Of a stretch of 64,000 nt of DNA, positions 25,935 through 34,300 are shown piece after piece. Position 1 is the stretch's first letter. The number at the start of each line of letters is the position of its first letter. Source of the stretch: Actinomycetota bacterium. Lineage in GTDB: Bacteria > Actinomycetota > Geothermincolia > Geothermincolales > RBG-13-55-18. Position numbers and translations under genes: made by a program. The stretch covers positions 83,095 through 147,094 of the forward strand of contig JASEFK010000003.1 of assembly GCA_030019255.1 (NCBI GenBank). The letters run 5' to 3'. Below the pieces are notes generated by a model that did no database searches, had not been told where the DNA came from, and saw only the letters and a list, made by a program, of their open reading frames with translations.

Positions 25935-26900
25935 TCATTCTTGTTCTATTCCAAGAAGGCGGGCGGCGTTATGGTAAAGCCACTTCTCCAGTATTCCCTC
26001 CTTAAGCGGCATCTGCTTTATTTCCTCCACCATCTCCGGAACGCTCATCCCCACGTAAAGCCAAGTGGAGCCGAAGACGATACGGTCGGCCAGGATGCTG
26101 TTGCCATATTCTACCAGAGGCTCCCAGCTCGTGTTGTGCCGTCCCACGTAGCGGGGGCGGACGGAGGAGAAGTCGATGTAGAGGTTGGGGTGTCGCCAGG
26201 CTACCGCCACCAGCTCGGCGGTCCAGGGCCAGCCGCCGTGTCCGGCCACCACCTTCAGCTCGGGGAAATCCAAGCATACCTGGTCGAGGTGGGAGGGATG
26301 AGCGACGTACATGGGAAGGCTGGCGTAGCTTATGGAGGTGTGGATCCACACCGGCACCCCCAGCTCCACGCACTTGGCATAGATGGGATAGAATTTCCGG
26401 TGATCGGCCGGGATTTGCTGCATGAAGGGGCGAAGGGCCACTCCGTGCAAGCCCAGTTCTTTCACCGCCCGCTCCACCTCACGCACGGCGTCCATCCCCT
26501 TGTGAGGGTCCACTCCCGCAAAGCAACGCAAGCGATCCGGATGCCGGCTCACCACGCCGGCATAGTAGTCGTTGGTGAGGCCCCTGACGCCCGATACGGT
26601 CTCCTCGTCAAAATTGAAGAGAACGGCGATCTCCACTCCCCAGGAGTCCAGGGTGGAGATAAACTGCTCCTCGCTCTGGGCAATGTGCCTCACCTTGGGT
26701 TCCATATATTTCCAGAGCTCCTCCTCGTTCATCTCCTCCTTGGCTCGGGCCAGCTCCTCGGCGGTAAGCCCGAACATGGGGGCAACCCGGGGACCGAAGA
26801 CGTTCCTCAGGTATTCGGTCATCTGGGGAGGCAAGCCTACCACCTGGTCGATGATGCCCTCCAGAGTGGGGAGATTGCAGAGGCAATCGATGATCTTCAA
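25935..26900 (-). CDS. Amidohydrolase-2 family metal-dependent hydrolase/decarboxylase
   Basis: 321 aa, Amidohydro_2 (ACMSD-like) TIM barrel: RCFAGVDPHKGMDAVREVER, GLHGVALRPFMQQI, GVPVWIHTSIS (metal-ligand His), LKVVAGHGGWPW (His) and DRIVFGSTWLYVG at the usual Asp position. The N-terminal HxH seems replaced by IDCLCN, an oddity shared with some relatives of gamma-resorcylate decarboxylase. TTG 26900 is chosen because AAGGAGG lies eight bases upstream; a GTG three codons earlier would sit on the ribosome site itself. It probably works with the adjacent CoA-transferase in organic-acid catabolism. It lies immediately downstream of a decayed oxidoreductase gene. Confidence 0.8.
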   Translation of the reverse strand: MKIIDCLCNLPTLEGIIDQVVGLPPQMTEYLRNVFGPRVAPMFGLTAEELARAKEEMNEEELWKYMEPKVRHIAQSEEQFISTLDSWGVEIAVLFNFDEETVSGVRGLTNDYYAGVVSRHPDRLRCFAGVDPHKGMDAVREVERAVKELGLHGVALRPFMQQIPADHRKFYPIYAKCVELGVPVWIHTSISYASLPMYVAHPSHLDQVCLDFPELKVVAGHGGWPWTAELVAVAWRHPNLYIDFSSVRPRYVGRHNTSWEPLVEYGNSILADRIVFGSTWLYVGMSVPEMVEEIKQMPLKEGILEKWLYHNAARLLGIEQE

Positions 26901-26930
26901 CTTCGCCACCTCCTTGCAGACATGCTCTTT

Positions 26931-27490
26931 CTAAATCACGTTTCCACCGGCAAAGACGCCGGGTATCCTGGTATTCCGGTTCTCGTTCACCACCGGCCCC
27001 CGGTTACTGCCTCCAGCTCCATGCCCATCTGGACGGAGAGTACGTGCTCCGGGATAAGCCAGGAGGAGAGGAGCGGGCAGTCACAGGCGATTAACGGCCG
27101 GTACGATCTACCTCTCCCCGCCTACCCGGGAGATGGCAACACTCTGTATTCGGCTCTCTTCGTGGATGAAGGTCAACGTATGCTCCAGGAGGAGGATGCC
27201 GAATCGTGCAGGCACTGTACCTCGTTGCGAATCAGTCCACCCGGCCAAAGTATGATCTCCAACACCGCCCCCACCGACGCCCCCTCCAGGGTCAGCCGAG
27301 GGCCATGATCATGCCGATATCCCCCGAACCCAGGATGGCCAACCTCCTGCCGAGGATACAGCCCCCGATGTTCATGTAGCGCCGGGAAGTTCCCGCGGTG
27401 AGGACCCCGAGCCGCCGCCTCACTCGGAATGCCCGCCCCGATGATGAGCGCCTCAGTCGCGGTGGTGAACATGCTCCCTCCCAGCACTAT
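26931..27490 (-). pseudogene. Decayed FAD/NAD(P)-dependent oxidoreductase
   Basis: Minus-strand frames contain, in order, [34 protein letters not shown] (a dinucleotide fold), [49 protein letters not shown] and PVVNENRNTRIPGVFAGGN before a TAG at 26931. Together these are the second half of a sarcosine-oxidase-alpha/NADH-oxidase-like FAD enzyme. They are spread over different frames: a one-base loss near 27300 breaks MIMA/RLTL and another near 27010 breaks the last block. The N-terminal half is missing. The remnant directly precedes the amidohydrolase gene on the same strand, so it was probably part of that operon. Confidence 0.85.
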
Positions 27491-28265
27491 AAGTAATTCG
27501 CGTGCCTATCATATTGCGGCATCAAAGCGTGCGTCAAATTTTTGTCCTGCGGGATGGAAGGTGGGGAGAACGCGGGGGCCTCAAGATATCACCCCAGGTG
27601 GCGGGCATGGGCGGGCCATATTCGGGAGATATTTTCGCTCTTGAGGGATGGGTAGGGAAAAGACTGGGGATTACAATCCACAGTGTGGGGATGCTCGTAG
27701 TGGGACAGGTAATTTCAGCTTTTTGCGGGTGACCGGCGGGGAAAATACCGGTTAATTCAAGAGGTTATGCGGACGGCGGATGAAAGCGGCCGGGTGAGTA
27801 GGGGCGGTTGCGAAACATTGAGGTGGAGAACAGGGGACCGACGCGAGCCGCATCGCTTCCGGTAAAGATATACGCGACCCATCAACGAGAAGCGGGCCTA
27901 GCAGGCTTTTTCCCTTCAGACATCAGGCAAACCCTGATCCTACTATTTTCCTTTATTAAATTTTTGCATATTGCAATTATTCACTAATTCGGTTACCATG
28001 GAAGCGGTTCCTGGGAGAAGGCATCGAGTCCGGAACCGGGCTGGCCGGACACAATCGGCGGGATGCGTTACGCACCCGGAAATTCGAGACCGTCCCGGGA
28101 TGAGAAAGGTCAACCGACCTGGATACGAGCCGGGCGGACCTCGGGATAGGGGCGTGCGTTCCCCGGGTTCGGAGCGGATGCCCTTTACCGCCACGTGAAA
28201 CGGCCAGGTAGCCTCCACCGGAACGAGGAGCGGGATACATTGAGTCAAGCGGAGGATTTAAAGCC
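27491..28265. other. Intergenic region with an AT-rich island and small palindrome
   Basis: No gene supported. An unusually AT-rich island at about 27930-27995 contains the 13-bp palindrome TTGCATATTGCAA (27964-27976). It lies about 290 bp before the SDR gene and could be an operator or promoter up-element; this is a weak inference. Confidence 0.4.
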
Positions 28266-29138
28266 ATGAGGTCGAGGATGGATTGGAGGGGTCGAACGGT
28301 GCTGGTCACCGGAGGGGGAAGCGGCATTGGGCTGGCTGTGGCCGCCGAGGCGGCGTCCCGGGGGGCCGTGCCCCTCCTGGTGGACATCAACCCGGAGGCG
28401 TTAGCAACCGCGGAGGCAACGGTGCGCCGCCAGGGCCACGGGGTCCACGCCTTCCGGGTGGACGTGACGGACATAGAAGCGGTGCGGGAACTGCGTCGTG
28501 CCCTCCGGGAGAGTTCCCTCTCCCCCGACGTCCTGGTGAACTGCGCCGGCATCACCCTGGTGGCCCACGTGACATCCACGGAACACGAGGAGTGGAAGCG
28601 CATCATCGACGTCAATCTCATGGGCACGGTGAACGTCATCCAGACCTTCCTGCCGGACCTCCTGAAAAAAAGCAGCGGTCACATCCTGAACATCGGATCC
28701 ATCGACGGGCTGGTGCCCATACCCGGCCAGTCCGCTTACTGCGCCAGCAAGTTCGCCGTTACCGGTCTCAGCGAGGTCCTTTACTACGACCTGAAACCCC
28801 AGGGGATAGGGGTCACCCTGGTTTGCCCGGGGTACGTGAACACGCCCATGGCCAGGTCCCACCCGGTCAAGGACCTTCCCCTCCGCTTCCGCGGTTGGGA
28901 GAAGGTGGCCCGGCTCCTGGAAGCATTCAGCAGCCGGCCGGAGAAGATAGCGTCCCGGGCCCTGGACGGGGTGGAAAAGGGCCGCTTCCTGGTCATACCC
29001 GGCCTCCCCTCGCGCCTCATGTACCACTACCGGCGCCTCTTCCCCCGCCTGGCCGCGGCCTCCGGGGTGGCGGTGGGAAAGCTCTATGCCCGCCTGCGCC
29101 GCCTGCAGAGCCGGAGGGCCCTCCAGGGGTGCTCCTGA
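28266..29138 (+). CDS. Short-chain dehydrogenase/reductase
   Basis: Classical SDR of 290 aa: nucleotide-binding TGGGSGIG near residues 15-22, Asp in LLVDINPEAL (NAD preference), NCAGIT, catalytic Ser in NIGSIDG and YCASK (Tyr-x-x-x-Lys), then PGYVNTPMA. The C-terminal 40 residues are basic (RLMYHYRRLFPRLAAASGVAV, LRRLQSRRAL) and may associate with membrane, as in lipid-acting SDRs. GGAGG lies ten bases before ATG 28266. It stands alone, 530 bp before the Fe-S operon. The substrate is unknown. Confidence 0.88.
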   Translation: MRSRMDWRGRTVLVTGGGSGIGLAVAAEAASRGAVPLLVDINPEALATAEATVRRQGHGVHAFRVDVTDIEAVRELRRALRESSLSPDVLVNCAGITLVAHVTSTEHEEWKRIIDVNLMGTVNVIQTFLPDLLKKSSGHILNIGSIDGLVPIPGQSAYCASKFAVTGLSEVLYYDLKPQGIGVTLVCPGYVNTPMARSHPVKDLPLRFRGWEKVARLLEAFSSRPEKIASRALDGVEKGRFLVIPGLPSRLMYHYRRLFPRLAAASGVAVGKLYARLRRLQSRRALQGCS

Positions 29139-29565
29139 AGGATTCCCGAAAACGTCGTAACGCCCCGGAAAACCCCCGATAGAGAGCACCTTCCAATCGC
29201 TTCTTCCACTGCTTGCCTAAAACGCGGCGGCGTTCATCACCGCCCCTGGTCGGCCTGCCGGAGGGAAGCTTCGATGCTTTCCGGGGCGTCGATTCCCGCG
29301 CGGACTGGGAGACCGGGGAGGACCGTCCCCTGCGGGTGGAGGTCTAATCCGCGGTTTTAACCGTGGGGTGCCTGATGGGGAACCCGACAGTGCCTCCCTC
29401 TCCGTGAAGCCTCGTTAATCAAGCCTCACGAGTCCCCGACGATGCGTTCTTGGACTTGGAACCCCAGCCGCCTCGACCCCTATCGGCCGCCTTGAACGTC
29501 TTCACCATTCCATGGCGATGCATCCTCGGATTGGAAACCACCCTGCATGGGGAGGCAAGCTGGAG
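29139..29565. other. Spacer before the Fe-S operon
   Basis: No gene recognised. A short inverted motif (GTGAAGCCTCG with TCAAGCCTCAC reading loosely) near 29404-29430 is too imperfect to call. The operon promoter begins at 29566. Confidence 0.4.
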
Positions 29566-29594
29566 TTGACCCGTACGCGTCTACGGGGCATAAT
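29566..29594 (+). promoter_or_regulatory. Sigma70-type promoter of the TetR/Fe-S operon
   Basis: TTGACC at 29566-29571, a 17-bp spacer, then CATAAT at 29589-29594. The predicted start point near 29601 falls inside the palindrome at 29599-29616, and the first gene starts at 29668. Confidence 0.75.
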
Positions 29595-29598
29595 AAAT

Positions 29599-29616
29599 AT
29601 ACCGACCGGTTGGTAT
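29599..29616. promoter_or_regulatory. TetR-type operator palindrome
   Basis: ATACCGACCGGTTGGTAT is an 18-bp near-perfect palindrome; only one position pair (G against T) breaks symmetry. Its form matches the ACCGACCGGT cores bound by many TetR regulators of fatty-acid or efflux genes. It covers the predicted transcription start, so a bound repressor would block initiation. The TetR protein encoded at 30901 is the obvious candidate. Confidence 0.75.
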
Positions 29617-29667
29617 GTTTTTTGAAGGGATCCGCTGCGGCGGGCGGGGTCGCGAGGGAGGAAGGAA

Positions 29668-30723
29668 ATGGAAGAGAGCTTGTATCACCGGCTGGCGGAG
29701 CACCTGGACCGGGCCATCAACGGCGTGCCCATGTCTCCCCAGCTAATGGAGATCCTGCACATCCTCTACCCCGGGGAGGAGGCGGAGGTGGCCCTGAACC
29801 TGGCCATCTACGAGAACCGTACCCTCCCACAGCTTAAGGAGCTGATGCCGGACAAGGCCGACCGCCTGGAGGACCTCCTCATGAGCATGGCGAGGAGGGG
29901 CACGGTGCTCACGGTTCAGAAGCCCGGCAGGGAAAGGATATATCGCCTGCTCCCCAGCATCGTGGGCTTCGTGGAGGTCCCCTTCCTCTCCGGCGAGGAC
30001 ACCCCGGAGATAAGGCGCCTAGCCCAGCTGTGGAAGGAGTACCTGGACGGCAAGTTCGGCGAGGAACTGGCCCGCAACGTCCCCCTCATCCGGGTGGTGC
30101 CGGTGGGCGAGTCCCTGCGCGATGGAACCCAGGTGCTTCCCTTCGACGCCCTGGAGGAGCTCCTGGAAAAGGCTGGATTCTACGCCGTGGGACACTGCCC
30201 CTGCCGGCAGATCGCCAGGTACACCGGGGAAGGATGCGACCACCCCACGGAGAGGTGCATGCACTTCGGGACCCTGGGACGGTACATGGTGGAGGTGGGA
30301 AAGGCCCGGGCCATCGACAAGGAGGAAGCCCTGGGCATGCTGCGCCAGGCCACGGAGGAGGGACTGGTGCACGTCTGCGACAACGTCGACGGTCTCCTGC
30401 ACACCATCTGCAACTGCTGTCCCTGCTGCTGCGGGTTCTTCCGCGCCAAGCTGAACCGCGGCCTGCACACCGTGTCCTCCTCCAGTTACGTGGCGCGGGT
30501 GGACGAGGAGGAATGCGCGGGCTGCGGCATCTGCGAGGAGCGGTGCCCGGTGGGGGCGGTGAAGGTCTCCGGGGACACGGCGGTGGTGGACCCCGAGGCG
30601 TGCATCGGCTGCGGGGTGTGCACCCCCACCTGCGGTGAGGAGGCCATCCGCCTGGAGGTACGGGAGAAGGTCTCCCCGCCTCCCAGCCTCCAGGACTTCA
30701 TCGCCGCCCGCATGAAGACGTGA
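29668..30723 (+). CDS. Cysteine-rich dicluster ferredoxin-like protein, paralogue 1
   Basis: 351 aa. Residues 1-100 look like a winged-helix-type helical domain (LHILYPGEEAEVALNLAIYE, DLLMSMARRGTVLTV). A cysteine motif CPCR (Cys177, Cys179) with GEGCDHPTERCMHFG follows, then the dense cluster CNCCPCCC (248-255). Two ferredoxin motifs follow: CAGCGICEERCP (Cys283, 286, 289, 293) and CIGCGVCTPTC (312, 315, 318, 322). It should bind two [4Fe-4S] clusters plus one or two metal centres of unknown type. No catalytic domain is recognised. It is the first gene after the operator, with AGGAAGGA before ATG. Two paralogues lie downstream. Confidence 0.85.
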   Translation: MEESLYHRLAEHLDRAINGVPMSPQLMEILHILYPGEEAEVALNLAIYENRTLPQLKELMPDKADRLEDLLMSMARRGTVLTVQKPGRERIYRLLPSIVGFVEVPFLSGEDTPEIRRLAQLWKEYLDGKFGEELARNVPLIRVVPVGESLRDGTQVLPFDALEELLEKAGFYAVGHCPCRQIARYTGEGCDHPTERCMHFGTLGRYMVEVGKARAIDKEEALGMLRQATEEGLVHVCDNVDGLLHTICNCCPCCCGFFRAKLNRGLHTVSSSSYVARVDEEECAGCGICEERCPVGAVKVSGDTAVVDPEACIGCGVCTPTCGEEAIRLEVREKVSPPPSLQDFIAARMKT

Positions 30724-30900
30724 GGCGGGAAGGCGACCGGGATACCGGGCGTGGCGCGCCGGGGGAGGAGAAAAAGACACCCTCGGATCCCCTCCTTTCG
30801 CCAGGCGGGGAGGGGGAGGATGAAGCGAGGCGCCGGAGGTTCAACTGGTAATATTTGCCTTAAGGTGCAGACCCGATCCGAATTTCGAGGAGGCCTGTAA

Positions 30901-31686
30901 ATGGGACGCAAAAGCGGGACGACCCTCCGCGCGGACGGCGGACCAAAGGCGGGCGCCTGCGGGAGCGGCGGCGAGCCCGCGCGAGTGGAAGCGACGCGGG
31001 ACGAGCGCCCCACCAAGGGCGCGCGCACCCGGCAACGCATCGTGGGGCACGCTACCCTCCTCATGTACGCCAACGGCTACGCCCGCACCTCCATCGAGGA
31101 CGTCATCCGCGCCGCGGGCATCACCAAGGGCAGCTTTTACTTCCACTTCCGGTCCAAGGAGGACCTGGGATATGCGGTCATCCAGAGCGCCGCGGATTAT
31201 ATCCTGGGCCGCCTGCGGGAGGCCCTGGAAAAACCCGGCCTCTCCTCCTGGGAACGCCTGGAGGCCATGCTGCGGGAGATACAGGGCATCGTGGAGGCCG
31301 CTGACTGCACGCGGGGCTGCATCCTGGGGAACCTGGCCCTGGAGACCAGCCACGACCATCCCGGCTTCCGGGAAGCCATCGCCGCTGCCTTCCGCGAGTG
31401 GTGGGACCTTATCGCCTCCCATCTGGAGAACATGAAAGAGGAGGGTCAATTGCCTCCCAACTTCGACTGCCAGGCCTACGCCCAGTTCGCGGTGAGTGCC
31501 CTGGAGGGCGGCATCATGATGAGCAAGGTGACCCGGGACCCGGGGCCCATGCGCACGGCGGCAAACCTCATGCTGGAACTCCTAAAAAAGGCATGGGAAG
31601 GGAAGCTTACCGCTGCGAAGCGGGTTCCCGCGCCCGGCGCGATCCGGAAACCGGGAAGGAAAGGACCGGGAAAGGAGGAGAAATGA
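30901..31686 (+). CDS. TetR family transcriptional regulator
   Basis: 261 aa. A 40-residue basic, disordered extension precedes the HTH domain; TSIEDVIRAAGITKGSFYFHF (about 63-83) is the classic TetR DNA-binding signature. The ligand domain contains CTRGCILGNLALETSHDHPGF, as in YxaF/AcuR-type regulators, with two cysteines that might sense a thiol-reactive or acyl ligand. A basic tail follows (AIRKPGRKGPGKEEK). GAGGAGG lies eight bases before ATG 30901. Its stop overlaps the next gene as ATGA, so regulator and paralogue 2 are translationally coupled. The palindrome at 29599 is its likely operator. Confidence 0.9.
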   Translation: MGRKSGTTLRADGGPKAGACGSGGEPARVEATRDERPTKGARTRQRIVGHATLLMYANGYARTSIEDVIRAAGITKGSFYFHFRSKEDLGYAVIQSAADYILGRLREALEKPGLSSWERLEAMLREIQGIVEAADCTRGCILGNLALETSHDHPGFREAIAAAFREWWDLIASHLENMKEEGQLPPNFDCQAYAQFAVSALEGGIMMSKVTRDPGPMRTAANLMLELLKKAWEGKLTAAKRVPAPGAIRKPGRKGPGKEEK

Positions 31687-32744
31687 CCGAGGACGTTTAC
31701 CGCCGATTGGCCGCTCACCTGGACAAGATGCCCATCGGGGCCCCCATGAGCGAGGAGCTCCTGGAGATCCTCCGCCTGCTCTTCACCCCGGAGGAGGCAG
31801 ATCTCGCCTGTAAGCTACCCTTCACCAACACCGGCCTCGAGGACCTCGCTTCGCAGCTCGGCGGGGACCCGGAGGCCCTGCGGGGGATGCTCGACACCAT
31901 GGCCACAAAGGGGACGGTCTTCAGGAGCACCAAGCAGGGGTTGACCAGGTACAGGCTGCTACCCACCCTGGTGGGCTTCTCGGAGACTCCCTTCTGGCCG
32001 GGAAAGGAAAACGAGACGGTGCGCCGGCTCGCTCCCCTGTGGATAAAGTACCTTTACCGGGGAGGATGGGGAAAGGAGATAGCCGGCCGCAAGGTTCCAC
32101 TGGTAAGGGCGGTGCCAGTGGAGGAAGAAGTTTCCTCCACCTCCGAGGTCCTCCCCTACGAGACGGTGAAGGACCTGGTGAAAAAGGTGGATTACCTCGC
32201 CGTCGCTTACTGCCCCTGCAGGCAGATGAAGGCCTACGTGGGGGAGGGGTGTGAACACGAAAGGGAGAACTGCTTCCATTTCGGTTCCATGGGACGGTAC
32301 ATCGTGGAGCACGGAATGGGAAGGCAGCTCACCCTGGAGGAGACACTGAAAAAGCTGCAGGAAGCCCACGAGGAAGGCTTGGTCTTCTCCGCGGACAACT
32401 ACCAGGGAAAGATTTCCACCCTGTGCTGCTGCTGCGGCTGTTGCTGCGTCTTCCTCCAGTGCCGAAAGGCCCTGGGCTACACCAACGCCATGGCGCCCTC
32501 CAATTACGTGGCCTCGGTGGATGAAGACGCCTGCACGGGATGCGGGACCTGCGAGGAACGCTGCCCGGTGGGGGCCATATCCCTGGACGGCAGGGAGACC
32601 GCCGCCGTAGACGCCGCCGCTTGCCTGGGCTGCGGCGTATGCGTGCCCACCTGCTCCGGTGAGGCGCTGGCCCTGAAGCGCCGGGAAGGAGCCGCGGGGA
32701 TCCCGACGCTGGAGGAGTTCCTGGCCAGCCAGCTGGAAAGCTGA
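31683..32744 (+). CDS. Cysteine-rich dicluster ferredoxin-like protein, paralogue 2
   Basis: 353 aa, collinear with paralogue 1: an N-terminal helical domain (EILRLLFTPEEADLACKLPF, MLDTMATKGTVF), YCPCRQ with GEGCEHERENCFHFG, then CCCCGCCC in place of CNCCPCCC, so one extra cysteine. Two [4Fe-4S] motifs follow (CTGCGTCEERCP, CLGCGVCVPTC). Start ATG 31683 lies in the four-base ATGA overlap with tetR, with GGAGGAG upstream. The shared order suggests redox or metal-transfer proteins that work together rather than simple ferredoxins. Divergence among the three is large enough to indicate old duplication. Confidence 0.85.
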   Translation: MTEDVYRRLAAHLDKMPIGAPMSEELLEILRLLFTPEEADLACKLPFTNTGLEDLASQLGGDPEALRGMLDTMATKGTVFRSTKQGLTRYRLLPTLVGFSETPFWPGKENETVRRLAPLWIKYLYRGGWGKEIAGRKVPLVRAVPVEEEVSSTSEVLPYETVKDLVKKVDYLAVAYCPCRQMKAYVGEGCEHERENCFHFGSMGRYIVEHGMGRQLTLEETLKKLQEAHEEGLVFSADNYQGKISTLCCCCGCCCVFLQCRKALGYTNAMAPSNYVASVDEDACTGCGTCEERCPVGAISLDGRETAAVDAAACLGCGVCVPTCSGEALALKRREGAAGIPTLEEFLASQLES

Positions 32745-32784
32745 TGGACGACAGTAGAAAGGAGACGGGAGGGAGAACGGGAAG

Positions 32785-33870
32785 ATGAGCGAGGAAATCT
32801 ACGAAAAACTGAGGGAGCTCCTGGACCGCCATCCGGCTGGATGTCCGCCGGCCGAGGAGATCATGGAGATTCTCAAGACCTTCTTCACCCCCGAGGAGGC
32901 CCGGGTGGCCCTAGGGCTGGGGTTCCGGCCCTTCCCCGTGGAGGAGGTCGCCCGGCGCGCCGGGGTGGGTCCCGAGGAAGCCCGGGTCCGCCTGGAGTCC
33001 CTGGCGGACAAGGGCGTGGTCTTCGCCCGGGAAAAGGACGGGGCCTGGGGGTACGCCCTGCTCCCGGTGATGCCGGGCATCTTCGAGTTCCCCTACATGA
33101 AGGGGCTGGACCCGGGGACGCGGGGGAAGCTCACCCCCCTGTGGAAGAGCTACCTGCCCAAGCTGTCGCGGGAATTCGGGACCCCGGAGGTCTCCTTCTC
33201 CCGCATCGTCCCCATCCAGGAGGAAGTGGAGAGCCAGCCGGGGGTGCTCCCTTATGACAAGGTCTACGACATGATAGACAAGGCCAAGGTGGTGGGCATC
33301 GCCCGCTGCGCCTGCCGGGAGCTGGAACAGAAGTGCGACGCCCCCCGCGAGGCCTGCATGCTCTTCGACGAGACCTGCACCTACCTCGTGGAGCGGGGCT
33401 TCGGCCGCTACTTGACCAAGGAGGAGATGAAGGAGAAGCTGCGCGAGTTCGACCGCGCCGGGCTGGTGCACCAGATAAACAATGTACAGGAGCGGCTGAC
33501 CTTCGTGTGCAACTGCTGCCCGTGCTGCTGCGGGCTGCTGCGTGCCTCCCTGGAGTGGGGGAACCCTAACGTCTTTACCTCCTCGGGGTTCCTCCCGGAG
33601 AACGACCCCGGGCTGTGCACCGGCTGCGGTATATGCGCCGACGAGAGGTGCCCCGTGCGGGCCATCACCATCGACGACGGGCGGGCGGTGGTGGACGAGT
33701 CCCGCTGCATCGGCTGCGGGCTCTGCGTGACCGGCTGCCCTAACCAGGCCATGAGTCTGAGAAAGAAAGCGGGAGTCGTCACTCCTCCCGCCACGACCGC
33801 GGAGATGGGCATGCGTATCCTGGAGCAGAAGGGAAAGCTGGAAGGGTTCCTGGAGCTGCTCAGCCCGTAA
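32785..33870 (+). CDS. Cysteine-rich dicluster ferredoxin-like protein, paralogue 3
   Basis: 361 aa, same architecture. The N-terminal domain reads EILKTFFTPEEARVALGLGF then an HTH-like EEVARRAGVGPEEARVRLESLADKG. The CPCR motif is CACR here, and the following Cys/His stretch is shortened (CDAPREACMLFDETC). CNCCPCCC is identical to paralogue 1. The first cluster motif, CTGCGICADERCP, has four residues before the last cysteine instead of three, which is known in some ferredoxins; the second is CIGCGLCVTGCP. GGGAGAACGGGAAG precedes ATG. Last gene of the operon, 40 bp after paralogue 2. Confidence 0.85.
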   Translation: MSEEIYEKLRELLDRHPAGCPPAEEIMEILKTFFTPEEARVALGLGFRPFPVEEVARRAGVGPEEARVRLESLADKGVVFAREKDGAWGYALLPVMPGIFEFPYMKGLDPGTRGKLTPLWKSYLPKLSREFGTPEVSFSRIVPIQEEVESQPGVLPYDKVYDMIDKAKVVGIARCACRELEQKCDAPREACMLFDETCTYLVERGFGRYLTKEEMKEKLREFDRAGLVHQINNVQERLTFVCNCCPCCCGLLRASLEWGNPNVFTSSGFLPENDPGLCTGCGICADERCPVRAITIDDGRAVVDESRCIGCGLCVTGCPNQAMSLRKKAGVVTPPATTAEMGMRILEQKGKLEGFLELLSP

Positions 33871-34300
33871 GGTACCTTGTAGGCGGCATCTCCGGGAGAA
33901 GCCCGGAAGCACCGGGACGACGCCCGGAGGGCTCGAGGCTCCGGCGGCCGCGCGGCCCCGGAGAGACGCCCCGGGTCGGGCAGGGTTTCCGCCTCGGCCG
34001 CGGGAGGGTCCTTATCCCTGCGAGACGACCCGGGGCGAAGGCTCCGTGGCTTCCCGGCTTGCCGGCGCGTAAGGGGCCTGCCGGCTCGATCGAGATCACC
34101 AAGACATGTCCTTGGGGAAGTCCGGGAATCGCCGGAAGTCAATGCCTGGCGCAGCCCACTCCTGCTGCAGGCCCCCGGTTTTTTATACCAACATTTACCA
34201 ACCCATCGGCTGCGCGGGGGGGCTTCGGTTCACATCCGCAGCACGAAGGGCCCCGGGATGGCCGTTCGGCGGACCGGAGCAAGGGGCCGCCCGGACGAGC
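33871..34300. other. Convergent intergenic region
   Basis: No gene and no clear terminator. Two TACCAAC half-sites (34186-34203 region) resemble half of the TetR palindrome but are direct rather than inverted, so I do not call an operator. Confidence 0.4.

Noticed and set aside
24736-25938. N-terminally longer CoA-transferase alpha subunit starting near 25938
   Set aside because: The extra 48 codons lack family similarity and the ATG at 25794 has its own ribosome site.
27173-27487. A real 104-aa minus-strand gene
   Set aside because: Its readable parts are pieces of a larger FAD oxidoreductase continuing in other frames, so it is annotated as part of a pseudogene.
34180-34206. Second TetR operator downstream of the Fe-S operon
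   Set aside because: Only direct TACCAAC half-sites are present; there is no palindrome, and the location is between convergent gene ends.
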